From positions 191,001-255,000 of the forward strand of contig NZ_JAGINK010000001.1 in assembly GCF_017875955.1 (NCBI RefSeq): a stretch of DNA of 64,000 bases, given 5' to 3'. The DNA comes from Pseudomonas sp. BP8. Lineage in GTDB: Bacteria; Pseudomonadota; Gammaproteobacteria; Pseudomonadales; Pseudomonadaceae. Both the position numbers and the translations under genes were made by a program. Numbering within the stretch: position 1 is the first letter of the stretch; every line of letters begins with the position of its first letter. Under the pieces are notes generated by a model. The model was not told the DNA's origin and did not search any database. It worked only from the letters and a program-made list of their open reading frames with translations. Positions 43,778-52,417 of the stretch are shown piece after piece.

Positions 43778-46057
43778 TCAAAACGCCGTACTCACCGTCA
43801 GCGACATGTTCCGCGGATCGCCATAAATAGCCCCTGCATAGAACCCATAGTTGCTGTAGTAGTGCTTATCAAACAGGTTATTGGCATTGAGGCTGACCGA
43901 GGTATCGTCAGTCAGCTGATACTTGGCCATGGCATTCCAGATCGCATACCCCGACCAGTTCACATCCGTAGCCCCCGAACTCGCGCCATTAACCGGCTGC
44001 CCAGCCGGGCTGGAAATCGCGCGGATGTTGCTCTGCGCAGACACCCCAGCGCCCACGGTCAGCCGATCCAGCGGCCCAGACAACCGATAGGTAGTCGATG
44101 CCTTGAACAAGTGCGAAGGGTCACTGCGCCCATCGCTGTCGACACGACGGAAATGCAGGTAGGTATAACCGGCATAAACATTCCAGCTATCAGTCAGCGC
44201 GCCCGCAACCTCCAGGTCGATACCATCAGTTTCCTGCCCGCTACCCGTGGTGTAGGCGTCACTGCCAGTCGGCGTCAGCTGGCCGTCGTCCAGCACCGCC
44301 TTGTTCTGCTGCTTGGTGCGGAAGTAGGCCGCCGAGGCGTTCAGGCGGCCGTCCAGCCAGGCGCCCTTGATACCGGTCTCGTAGCTCTGGCCACGAATCG
44401 GCTCGACCTTGGTGCCGCTGACGGTCTCTGCGCTTTGCGGGTTGAAGATGTCGGTGTAGCTGGCATACAGCGAGTAGCTGTCGTTGAGGTCGTAGACCAC
44501 GCCCAGGTACGGCGTGACGATGCCGTGGTTCTGCTGGTTGCTGCGCACGTCGGCAACGCTGCGGGTGGTTGCCGAGTAGTCGGTGCTGCGCACGCCGGCG
44601 ATCACCGACAGCGGGTCGGTAATGCTCAGGCGGGTGGCGGCGTACATGCCTTGCAGGCGGGTGGTGGTCTTGCTGTGGAGGCCAGTGCGCGAGGCGAGCA
44701 TGTCGTAGTCGCTGTCCACGCCATTGCCCCAATTGCTCACCGGCAGGCCATTGTTGGCGCGGAACTGGCAGCCCAGCGCAGGCGCACTGGCTTGGCCATC
44801 GCCGACCATGGTGCAGGTGTACTGCGGCGACCAGGCCACGGTGCGGCTGTCGTTGTAGCCGACCATCGCCTGATGGGTGCGGCCAAACAGCTGGAACGGG
44901 CCCGACAAGTCGATCTGCGCCGACTGCTGGGTGGTGTCGGTGGAGCTGTGCAGGCCGTTGAGCACGGCGCCACTGCCATCCTGCTGCCAGTAGCCGCCAT
45001 AGCTGCCGCGGCCGGCCGAGTTGACCTTGGCCAGGCCACGGTGATTGAGCGTCTCGCCTTCGCTCTGGGCAAGCTTGAGGTCCAGCGTCCAGTCGTTGTC
45101 GAAGTTGTGTTTGAGCGAGCCAAAGGTGGTGCGGGTGATGTACTCGCCAAAACTCCAGCTCGGTACCACGTTGGTGCTGCGCGGCAGGTCGGTCTTGCTG
45201 CCGTCGCGGTACCAGATGGGAATGTTCGCCCCCCAGCCGCCGCCGACCACTTTGCTGTATTCGTACTGATAACCGGCGCCGAGGGTGGTGGCGTCGTCCA
45301 GGTCGAACTCGAAGTTGGCCAGGGCCGCGCGGGAGCGTTCGGACTGGTTGTCGCGGAACGAGTTGCCGTCCTGCTGGGTCATGACGAAGCGCGAGCGCAG
45401 GCGGCCATCGGCAGACAGCGGCAGGTTCAGGTCGGCGCCCATACGGCGTTTGTCCCAGCTGCCATAGGTGGCGTAGGCGCTGCCGCCGAAGGTCTTGGTT
45501 GGCGCCTTGCGGATCAGGTTGACGGTCGCCGAAGGGTCACCGGTGCCGCCGAGCAGGCCGTTGGCGCCGCGGACGATGTCGATGCGTTCGTACAGGTCCA
45601 TGTTCAGCGCATTGCCACCGCCACTGAAGTCAGAGCCGCCGGGAAACTGCAAGCCGTCGACCTTCCAGTTGGAGATCGAATAACCGCGGGCACGGAAGTC
45701 GGTGCGCCCGCCGACTTCCATCTTGCTCGCGCTGACCCCAGGGGTGGTTTCCAATGCCTGTTCGATCGAGTGGATATCGCGGTCGTCCATTTGTTGCCGC
45801 GTGATGCTGGTGACCGACTGCGGGGTCTGTCTGGGCGTCAGCTTCAGGCCCGTGGAGCTGCGCGAGCTCTCGACTGTGTAACCGAGTTGGCCGGCCGCGT
45901 CGGCAGATAACAGCGTGCTGTCTTCAATCTGTGTAGCATCCAGCTCCAGTGGCTGGCTGTCGGCAGCCGAGGCGTTCGCACTGCAGGCTGCAGCAATGCA
46001 TAAAGCAAGCGGGGTGAGGCGACTGGCGCCACGGGCAAAGGATGACATGTTGTTCAT
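43778..46057 (-). CDS. TonB-dependent siderophore receptor
   Basis: 759-residue outer-membrane receptor. Signal peptide (LTPLALCIAAACSANASAA), then LDATQIED..., the plug domain (TPQSVTSITRQQMDDRDIHS; GGRTDFRARGYSISNWKVDG; RGANGLLGGTGDPSATVNLIRK, each in part) and a 22-strand barrel ending YGDPRNMSLTVSTAF with terminal Phe. No N-terminal signalling domain before the plug, so it is not of the surface-signalling type. Start choice: ATG 46057 has AAGAG upstream; ATG 46072 and 46048 are alternatives. Divergent from a response-regulator gene that probably controls it. No clear Fur box seen. Confidence 0.9.
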   Translation of the reverse strand: MNNMSSFARGASRLTPLALCIAAACSANASAADSQPLELDATQIEDSTLLSADAAGQLGYTVESSRSSTGLKLTPRQTPQSVTSITRQQMDDRDIHSIEQALETTPGVSASKMEVGGRTDFRARGYSISNWKVDGLQFPGGSDFSGGGNALNMDLYERIDIVRGANGLLGGTGDPSATVNLIRKAPTKTFGGSAYATYGSWDKRRMGADLNLPLSADGRLRSRFVMTQQDGNSFRDNQSERSRAALANFEFDLDDATTLGAGYQYEYSKVVGGGWGANIPIWYRDGSKTDLPRSTNVVPSWSFGEYITRTTFGSLKHNFDNDWTLDLKLAQSEGETLNHRGLAKVNSAGRGSYGGYWQQDGSGAVLNGLHSSTDTTQQSAQIDLSGPFQLFGRTHQAMVGYNDSRTVAWSPQYTCTMVGDGQASAPALGCQFRANNGLPVSNWGNGVDSDYDMLASRTGLHSKTTTRLQGMYAATRLSITDPLSVIAGVRSTDYSATTRSVADVRSNQQNHGIVTPYLGVVYDLNDSYSLYASYTDIFNPQSAETVSGTKVEPIRGQSYETGIKGAWLDGRLNASAAYFRTKQQNKAVLDDGQLTPTGSDAYTTGSGQETDGIDLEVAGALTDSWNVYAGYTYLHFRRVDSDGRSDPSHLFKASTTYRLSGPLDRLTVGAGVSAQSNIRAISSPAGQPVNGASSGATDVNWSGYAIWNAMAKYQLTDDTSVSLNANNLFDKHYYSNYGFYAGAIYGDPRNMSLTVSTAF

Positions 46058-46156
46058 GATGCTCTTCGTCATTGGGAAAGCGTCGTATTCGCAGATGATT
46101 TTTTGGTAGGATTCTAGGCCTGCGCCCACCGCACTCCATGCCCGGCATGTACGGGT

Positions 46157-46173
46157 ATGTAATCGAATGTAAT
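46157..46173. promoter_or_regulatory. Direct-repeat operator between receptor and regulator genes
   Basis: ATGTAAT at 46157 and again at 46167, one helical turn apart, in the divergent intergenic space. This is the geometry bound by OmpR-family regulators such as the one encoded next to it. Confidence 0.55.
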
Positions 46174-46210
46174 GAGCACTGCTGGCGCTCGATGAACAGG
46201 TACATAGGCA

Positions 46211-46918
46211 ATGAGCACCACCCTGCTGGTCGTCGACGATGACGATGAAATCCGCGAACTTCTCTGCGATTACCTGAGCGATGCGGGTTATGCCGTGCTG
46301 CCGGCTGCGGATGGCGAGCAGATGCGCGAGCAGTTGGCGCAGCACAAGGTCGACCTGGTGGTACTCGACCTGATGCTGCCCGGCGAGGATGGCTTGAGCC
46401 TGTGTCGGCAATTGCAGGCCCAGCCGGGTCTGGCGGTGATCATGCTGTCGGCCAAGGGCAGTACCTTCGACCGCATCATCGGCCTCGAAGTGGGTGCGGA
46501 TGACTACCTGTCGAAACCGTTCGAGCCGCGCGAGCTGATCGCCCGGATCAAGGCCGTGCTGCGCCGTCCGCAACGCCTCGAGCCGCCCGTCGAAGACGCG
46601 CCGATAGACGAACAGAGCTTCGCCGGCTACCGTCTCGATCACATCAAGCGCCTGCTGACCTGCCCCGACGGCCAGGCGCTGTCGTTGCCGCGCTCCGACT
46701 ACCGGGTACTGCGCGAGCTGCTCGATGCCAACAACCGTGTGGTGTCGCGCGACCTGCTGACACGCAGCGCGTTTGGCCGGGATCACCTGCCCGATGACCG
46801 CTCGGTAGACATGTGCATCAGTCGCCTGCGCCAGCAGTTGCGGCGCAGCCCAGGAGGCGCGGTGCAGATCCTCACCATCCGCAACGAAGGCTATCTGCTG
46901 ACCGGCGCGCCTAACTGA
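46211..46918 (+). CDS. OmpR-family response regulator
   Basis: 235 residues: receiver domain (acidic pocket DDDDE 10-13 area, phospho-acceptor Asp53 in VVLDLMLPGEDG, Lys102 in LSKPFEP) and a C-terminal winged-helix (SDYRVLRELLDANNRVVSRDLLTR; RSVDMCISRLRQQL in part). Followed by its histidine kinase after 1 bp. Divergent from the TonB receptor, with a phased ATGTAAT repeat between them. Confidence 0.95.
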   Translation: MSTTLLVVDDDDEIRELLCDYLSDAGYAVLPAADGEQMREQLAQHKVDLVVLDLMLPGEDGLSLCRQLQAQPGLAVIMLSAKGSTFDRIIGLEVGADDYLSKPFEPRELIARIKAVLRRPQRLEPPVEDAPIDEQSFAGYRLDHIKRLLTCPDGQALSLPRSDYRVLRELLDANNRVVSRDLLTRSAFGRDHLPDDRSVDMCISRLRQQLRRSPGGAVQILTIRNEGYLLTGAPN

Positions 46919-46919
46919 C

Positions 46920-48308
46920 ATGCGCCTGCCGGCCGCACTGCGCCGCCTGTGGCCAAAGACCCTGTTCGGCCAGTTGCTGTTGATCATGGTCAGCGGCACG
47001 TTGTTGATCCAGCTGATGTCCAGCAGCATCTGGTTCGATGTGCGCTTTGCGCAGGTACTGGAAGCGCCGGTGCGCTTGATCGCCGCGCGCAGTGCGCCGT
47101 TGATCGCCCAGGCGGACTGCCATGCCGGCACGCTGACGTTGCCCAATCACTACCGCCTGCGCTGCGCCGAAGCCCCGCCCGACGCTCAACCGGATAACCG
47201 TCGCGGCCGTCACCGAATAGAGCTACTGCTGCAGCAAGCGCTGGCCTATGAGTTGGGCCGTGACGCCCAGGCGCGCCTGCTCAAGGTGCAGCTCACTGAT
47301 GAACTCGGCCAGCCGATTGTCTGGCGCAGCCTGTTTGGCTTGCGCACGGCCCAGGCGCACATCCAGTTTGCCGTGCCGCTGGCCGACGGCCATTGGTTGA
47401 CGATTGATGGCGAGGAGCTGCAGGGCTGGAGCGGTGAATCGGCGTGGGCGTTGATCAGCGACTACCTGCTGCGGGTGTATGCCCTGCGCATCGTCGCGGT
47501 GCTGCTGGTGTGCCTTGTTGCCGTGCGCCTGTGCCTGCGACCGCTGCGCCGGCTGGCCGATGCAGCGCGCGGTTTGGGCAGCAACCTGGAGCAGGCGCCG
47601 TTACCGCTGGATGGCCCCGAGGAAGTGCGCCAGGCCGCCCAGGCCTTCAACGCCATGCAGCAACGGTTGATCGCCATGGTCAACGACAAGGCGTATTTTC
47701 TCGCGGCGGTCTCGCACGACCTGCGCACCCCGCTGACGCGGATGCGCCTGCGCCTGGAGCGGCTGGCCGAGAGCGAGCACAAGGAGCGCCTGCGGCAGAA
47801 CATCGTGCAGATGGACGGGATGATCGGCCAGGTGCTGGATTACCTGCGTGCCGGCGAGCAGCAAAATTTGCAGCAGGTGGATCTGGACCGGTTGGTGGCG
47901 CGTCAGTGTGCCGAGCTGGCCACTGCGGACGAGCCATTACCGGTGCACGGCCAGGCGGGCACGGTCGAGGTCGATGCACTGCTGATGCAGCGTTGCCTGC
48001 AGAATCTGCTGGTGAATGCCCTGCGTTACGCCAACCAGGTCTCGGTGACCCTGGAAACGGCCATTAGCGGGGTGTTTATCCACATCGACGACCGCGGGCC
48101 GGGGATCGCGGCGGCGCAGCTGGACAGCATTACCGAGCCGTTCGTGCGCGGCGAAGGCTCGCGCAACCAGGCTTCGGGAGGGTATGGCCTGGGCCTGAGC
48201 ATCGCCCAGCGGATCGCGGCCAGCCATGGCGGTGAGTTGTTGCTGAAAAACCGCGAGGGGGGTGGTTTGCGGGTCAGTGTGCTGCTGCCCAAGGGACAGG
48301 CCAATTAG
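46920..48308 (+). CDS. Sensor histidine kinase (EnvZ type)
   Basis: 462 residues. Transmembrane segments at about 17-35 and 186-206 flank a periplasmic sensor domain of about 150 residues. A HAMP linker follows, then HisKA with His266 in AAVSHDLRTPLTRMR and a HATPase with N/G boxes (NLLVNALRYA, DDRGPGI, GYGLGLSI). Partner of the upstream regulator. The signal is unknown; the neighbouring receptor suggests an iron-siderophore or metal cue. Confidence 0.93.
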   Translation: MRLPAALRRLWPKTLFGQLLLIMVSGTLLIQLMSSSIWFDVRFAQVLEAPVRLIAARSAPLIAQADCHAGTLTLPNHYRLRCAEAPPDAQPDNRRGRHRIELLLQQALAYELGRDAQARLLKVQLTDELGQPIVWRSLFGLRTAQAHIQFAVPLADGHWLTIDGEELQGWSGESAWALISDYLLRVYALRIVAVLLVCLVAVRLCLRPLRRLADAARGLGSNLEQAPLPLDGPEEVRQAAQAFNAMQQRLIAMVNDKAYFLAAVSHDLRTPLTRMRLRLERLAESEHKERLRQNIVQMDGMIGQVLDYLRAGEQQNLQQVDLDRLVARQCAELATADEPLPVHGQAGTVEVDALLMQRCLQNLLVNALRYANQVSVTLETAISGVFIHIDDRGPGIAAAQLDSITEPFVRGEGSRNQASGGYGLGLSIAQRIAASHGGELLLKNREGGGLRVSVLLPKGQAN

Positions 48309-48644
48309 GCCTTGCGAGGACAGTACTGCGGGGCTTGGCCAGTATCCTGCTTTCGCCATCCCGCTTCCATTCTCCGCCATCCCTCTGCCTTTCCCCACTC
48401 TCCTGTAGGAGCGGGCTTGCCCCGCGAACACCGGCGAAGCCGGTGCCATATACCCTCGTCGCCTGGGCTGGCCTCTTCGCGGGGCAAGCCCGCTCCTACA
48501 GGAGGGTGGGGCTGCTTATGGCACTTGCATACCCCGAAAACGAAATACCCCGGCATAGGGCGGGGCTGCTTATGGCATTTGCATAACTCCGAAAACGAAA
48601 CAGCCCCGGCATAGGCCGGGGCTGCTGGAGACGCCAGGTCAGTA
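48309..48644. other. Intergenic region with REP pair, tandem repeat and porin terminator
   Basis: Besides the REP pair, GGGGCTGCTTATGGCA...TTGCATA...CCGAAAACGAAA occurs twice (about 48507-48545 and 48563-48602). AGCCCCGGC / GCCGGGGCT (48602-48623) with T's on the reverse strand is the porin terminator. Confidence 0.75.
48402..48502. repeat. REP pair (family A, inverted)
   Basis: CCTGTAGGAGCGGGCTTGCC and its complement about 60 bp apart with the CCGGCGAAGCCGG turn inside. Confidence 0.9.
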
Positions 48645-49964
48645 TCAGAAGATGCTGATCGGGTACTCGACGAAGATGCGGACTTCGTTGCCGTCGTCGT
48701 TGTAGCCGTTCTGCTGCACTGCGTTGTTGGTACGCAGGAAGGAGCTACGCAGCTTGACCGAGAGGTCTTTGGCCGGGCCGTCCTGAACGACGTAACGGAC
48801 CTGGTTGAAGATCTCGCGCTCTTTACCTTCGCCGAAGCCTTGCGGGTTGCTCAGGTTGCGGGTGTTGATGTTGTCACCCACTACGTAGGCCAGCTTGTAG
48901 GTCAGGCCAGGCACGCCGAACGCACCGAAGTCCAGGCCGTAGCCCAGTTGCCAGGAACGCTCGTCTTCAGCGTTGAAGTCAGACCAGTACGAGTTGGCCA
49001 GGTAGATGGTCGAACCACCGTCACCCACGCCGCCTTCGTTCTGGTACCAGCCGTAGTTGTAGCCAGTGCTGCCGGTGCTGCGCTGGTGCGCCAGGGTGAA
49101 CGAGTGCGCGCCGTAGGCGTAGGTGGCTGCCAGGCTCCAGATGGTGTTGGAGTCGCCGTTCAGGCCAGCGGCACGTACGTACTTGTTGTTGATGTCCGAC
49201 TTGTAGCCGTTGAAGTCCAGAGTCAGCGACTGGTCAGCGGCGATCGGGAAGACGTAGTTCAAGCCCAGGTAGTGCTTCTGCATCACGTCTTCGTTGTCTG
49301 CGGTGTACAGCGAAGCGGTGAAGTTGTCGGTGAACTTGTAGCTACCACCGAGCACGTTGATCGACTTCAGGCCACCGCTGTCACGGTGCTGGGCGCTCTT
49401 GCGCACTTCCTGGGTGAAGCGACCGGCGTTCAGCTCCAGGCCTTCGATCTCCTTGGAGGTGATCAGGGTGCCGGTGAAGCTTTCTGGCAGCAGGCGGGCG
49501 TCGTCGTACTGCAGGACCGGCAGGGCCGGCATCTGGTCACCGTACTTCAGCACGGTGTTGGAGATGCGGAACTTGACCGCGGCACCGCCACGGGCGAGGT
49601 CGTTGGCCGCGGCGCTCTTGCCTTGTGCATCGACGGTGTTTTCGCGCTTGAAGAAGTCGATACCGCCGCCACCGTTGTGGCCCTTTCCGCCGTCCAGACG
49701 CAAGGCGTACAGACCGAAGGCGTCGACGCCGACACCGACGGTGCCTTGGGTGAAGCCGGAGGAGAAGTTGGCGATGACTGCCTGACCCCATTGGATCTGG
49801 TCATCGGTACCGTGTTTCTTGTCACGGTTCATGTAAGCGTTGCGCAGCAGAACGTTGGCGTGGCTGTCTTCGATGAAGCCCTTGCTCTCGGCCTGGTCAT
49901 TGGCCTGGGCCTGGGTCGCGGCAATCAGTGCCAATGCGACGAGGCTGATCCTGGTTTTCAACAT
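48645..49964 (-). CDS. OprD-family outer-membrane porin (OprE/OprQ-like)
   Basis: 439 residues with signal peptide cut after AQA (about residue 21). The OprD-family pattern is present: FIEDSHANVLLRNAYMNRD at the mature start, GGGGIDFFKRE, LTYKLAYVVGDNIN and the C-terminal phenylalanine (EYPISIF). Eighteen-stranded specific channel for small acidic/basic nutrients; the OprQ/OprE branch is suggested by resemblance only. Monocistronic. Confidence 0.88.
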   Translation of the reverse strand: MLKTRISLVALALIAATQAQANDQAESKGFIEDSHANVLLRNAYMNRDKKHGTDDQIQWGQAVIANFSSGFTQGTVGVGVDAFGLYALRLDGGKGHNGGGGIDFFKRENTVDAQGKSAAANDLARGGAAVKFRISNTVLKYGDQMPALPVLQYDDARLLPESFTGTLITSKEIEGLELNAGRFTQEVRKSAQHRDSGGLKSINVLGGSYKFTDNFTASLYTADNEDVMQKHYLGLNYVFPIAADQSLTLDFNGYKSDINNKYVRAAGLNGDSNTIWSLAATYAYGAHSFTLAHQRSTGSTGYNYGWYQNEGGVGDGGSTIYLANSYWSDFNAEDERSWQLGYGLDFGAFGVPGLTYKLAYVVGDNINTRNLSNPQGFGEGKEREIFNQVRYVVQDGPAKDLSVKLRSSFLRTNNAVQQNGYNDDGNEVRIFVEYPISIF

Positions 49965-50558
49965 GTTGTTCTTTTCCTTATGTCTTAATCAAAAACGCTC
50001 TGCATTTTGACGCCAGGAACCAACGCCCCTTCGTAGGTTCGACGCTATGCGGATCCAACTGGCAGGCACCGCCAATGGTCGTGGGGCGGGCCGTGCGCAG
50101 CAGCATGGCCAAGTCATGGCCGGCAGGCGTTGGCCGCATCCTATCCGTGTGTGATCAAGAATGTCAAAAAATCGTGAAATGCATGTCGATATAACCAAAT
50201 TTTCGAGGCGATCCAGGGCATTTCGATGGAGATCAGCCGATGTGCTAGTCAATTTCTCTTACAGGCTGCGCTGATTTTTCCCACGGTCAGCCTCTTGGGT
50301 AAGGGATCAAGACTGTGATAAGCGCCGTGGTTTTAATAAGTAGATACAGATGTGAAGAGGAGTGAATAGGGTCAGCTGGGGATTGGCTTAGCCTGGTGGT
50401 GACAGGGACATGCAGCATTTGATGGGTTGGGGCTGCCGGCCTCTTCGCGGGGCAAGCCCGCTCCTACAGGTATCGCGTACTGTTGCCCCAACCCCGAAAA
50501 CAAAAACGCCAGCGTAACCACGCTGGCGTTTTTTATTGTGTCTGGATGCCCTGCCCGC
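49965..50558. other. Porin upstream region, REP unit and bidirectional terminator
   Basis: 594 bp: AT-rich porin promoter region (to about 50350), family-A REP at 50435-50470, then AACGCCAGCGT / ACGCTGGCGTT hairpin with flanking A and T runs (50501-50536). No gene. Confidence 0.6.
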
Positions 50559-50756
50559 TCAATGCCATACAGCCATGAGCGCGTCGAGCTCGGCATCACT
50601 GATCAGGCCTTGCGGATATCGCCCATGCAAGAGACGGCGTGGATCGGTCGTCCTGACCCGTTTGCTTCCATGGTGTTTCAACCACTGCGTCAAAATTTTG
50701 AGCGATTCGTGATTCACTGCCGATGGGGGCAACGCCAACTCACTTGCTGCATTCAT
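50559..50756 (-). CDS. Small hypothetical protein
   Basis: 65 residues from the ATG at 50754-50756 (GGGAG about 11 bases upstream). Basic middle (WLKHHGSKRVRTTDPRRLLHGRYPQG) and a short acidic helix at the end (ISDAELDALMAVW). No domain recognised; cytoplasmic. It stops just upstream of the terminator at 50501-50536, which fits a real, separately transcribed gene. Confidence 0.5.
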   Translation of the reverse strand: MNAASELALPPSAVNHESLKILTQWLKHHGSKRVRTTDPRRLLHGRYPQGLISDAELDALMAVWH

Positions 50757-50893
50757 CTCCAAACATACTCCCTGGGCCCGTGAGCGGCTAACTTACGTGG
50801 GTTTTGTTACAGAACGGCAAAAGCTATCTGTTTGAAACGCAACGAAAAACAATACAAAACGTGTGCCATACCGTATGCCAGCCGTCGGCGCGC

Positions 50894-51129
50894 AATAAAA
50901 AGGCCCGCCATCGACGTAACGCTGTTCACTTAAGAATGCCGGGGCTGCTGTGCAGCCCTTTCGCGACACAAGGCCGCTCCCACAATGTCCGCGCACGCCC
51001 TTCAAATAGGGGTGTACACGATCAGCGTGGGAGCGGCCTTGTGTCGCGAAAGGGCCGCAAAGCGGCCCCAATGCAGGCGATGTAGAGCTTAAGTGAACAG
51101 CATTACCGTCATCGACGGGCCTTTTTATT
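50894..51129. repeat. Large inverted repeat enclosing an inverted REP pair
   Basis: Outer arms of about 40 bp (50894-50934 and 51088-51129; AAAAAGGCCCG ... CTGTTCACTTAAG and complement, with a few mismatches). They enclose two family-B REP units in opposite orientation (50941-51070). The outer arms also make a GGCCCG/CGGGCC terminator with A and T runs. Confidence 0.8.
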
Positions 51130-51138
51130 TACCAGAGC

Positions 51139-52245
51139 TCAGCGCGTAAGCGGCGCCGGTTGCTGCTGAGTCAGGCAATGAATATTGCCACCCCCCAGCA
51201 ACAGCTCACGACCCGGGATCATCACCACTTCATGGTTAGGGAAGATCTTCGCCAGAATCTCTCCAGCCTGGGCATCTGCCGGGTCATCAAAGCTTGGCGC
51301 AATGATCCCGCCGTTGACGATCAGAAAGTTCACGTACGAACCGGCCAGGCGCACCGACGGATCACGCTCCTGACTGCCACTCACCTGATCAACCCCAGCA
51401 CACTCTTCTTCAGTGGCAAACAGCGGCCCAGGAATAGGCATCTTGTGCACCACGAACGCACGCCCCTTGGCATCGCGGGTGTTGTTCAACACCTCCAGGG
51501 CAGCATGGCAACGCGCGTAGTTGGGGTCGTTGGAATCATCAGTCCAGGCCAGTAACACTTCACCTGGGGCAACGTAACAGCAGAAGTTGTCGACGTGGCC
51601 ATCGGTCTCGTCGTTGTACAAGCCATCCGGCAACCAGACGATGGTGTCCACCGCCAGTTGATCACGCAGGATCTGCTCGATCTGCTCGCGGTTCAGGTGC
51701 GGATTGCGGTTGCGGTTGAGCAGGCATTCTTCGGTGGTGATCAGGGTACCTTCGCCGTCAACGTGGATCGAACCACCTTCAAGCACAAAGCCCTCGGTCT
51801 GGTAACGCTGGCAGCACTCCATTTCCAGTACCTTGGCCGCCAGCGCCTCATCGCGGTTCCACGGTGCATAAAGGCCACCGTCGAACCCGCCCCAGGCATT
51901 GAAGCCCCAGTCCACGCCGCGCACTTCACCCTGATCGTTGGTCACGAAGGTTGGACCAGTGTCACGCACCCAAGCGTCGTCACTGCTGATTTCCACCACG
52001 CGGATGTTCGGCAGGTCGAGCTGACGGCGGGCGTTTTCGTATTGGCCAGCAGACACGCCGACAGTTACCGGCTCGAAACGGGCAATGGCCTTGGCCAGGG
52101 TCACGTGGGCCGCCTGCGCCGGCTTGCCGCCCAGCCGCCAGTTGTCTGGACGCTCAGGCCAGACCATCCATACCTGGGTCTGCGGCGCCCATTCGGCAGG
52201 CATGTGGAAGCCGTCGGCACGGGGAGTCGAAGTGAGGGTTTTCAT
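51139..52245 (-). CDS. aguA: Agmatine deiminase
   Basis: Converts agmatine to N-carbamoylputrescine, a step of arginine-to-putrescine breakdown. 368 residues from the ATG at 52245 (AGAGG upstream). The guanidine-modifying fold is clear: [54 protein letters not shown] (in part), and catalytic Cys in [13 protein letters not shown] near the C-terminus. No transporter or carbamoylputrescine amidohydrolase gene sits next to it; the fusion protein downstream may act on related amines. Confidence 0.96.
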   Translation of the reverse strand: MKTLTSTPRADGFHMPAEWAPQTQVWMVWPERPDNWRLGGKPAQAAHVTLAKAIARFEPVTVGVSAGQYENARRQLDLPNIRVVEISSDDAWVRDTGPTFVTNDQGEVRGVDWGFNAWGGFDGGLYAPWNRDEALAAKVLEMECCQRYQTEGFVLEGGSIHVDGEGTLITTEECLLNRNRNPHLNREQIEQILRDQLAVDTIVWLPDGLYNDETDGHVDNFCCYVAPGEVLLAWTDDSNDPNYARCHAALEVLNNTRDAKGRAFVVHKMPIPGPLFATEEECAGVDQVSGSQERDPSVRLAGSYVNFLIVNGGIIAPSFDDPADAQAGEILAKIFPNHEVVMIPGRELLLGGGNIHCLTQQQPAPLTR

Positions 52246-52417
52246 CAGTGACCTCTGCAAGAACTGTCGGATGGTCCGGGCCGCGCAGCGGCACCATGGT
52301 AAGACGCCTAGTTATATCCGATAAATATCCGCATTAATAGCCAGGCGGACGACCGCCTGGCTATTAAAAATCGATTCATGCCGATATCAATCGATTTATA
52401 GACGGTTACATCTGTCG

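Noticed and set aside
43862..45910. 682-codon + strand frame opposite the TonB receptor
   Set aside because: Shadow of the receptor gene; no ribosome site, no domain.
46058..47146. N-terminal extension of the receptor frame to 1122 residues
   Set aside because: The extra part is antisense to the response regulator and kinase genes; the signal peptide marks the true start near 46057.
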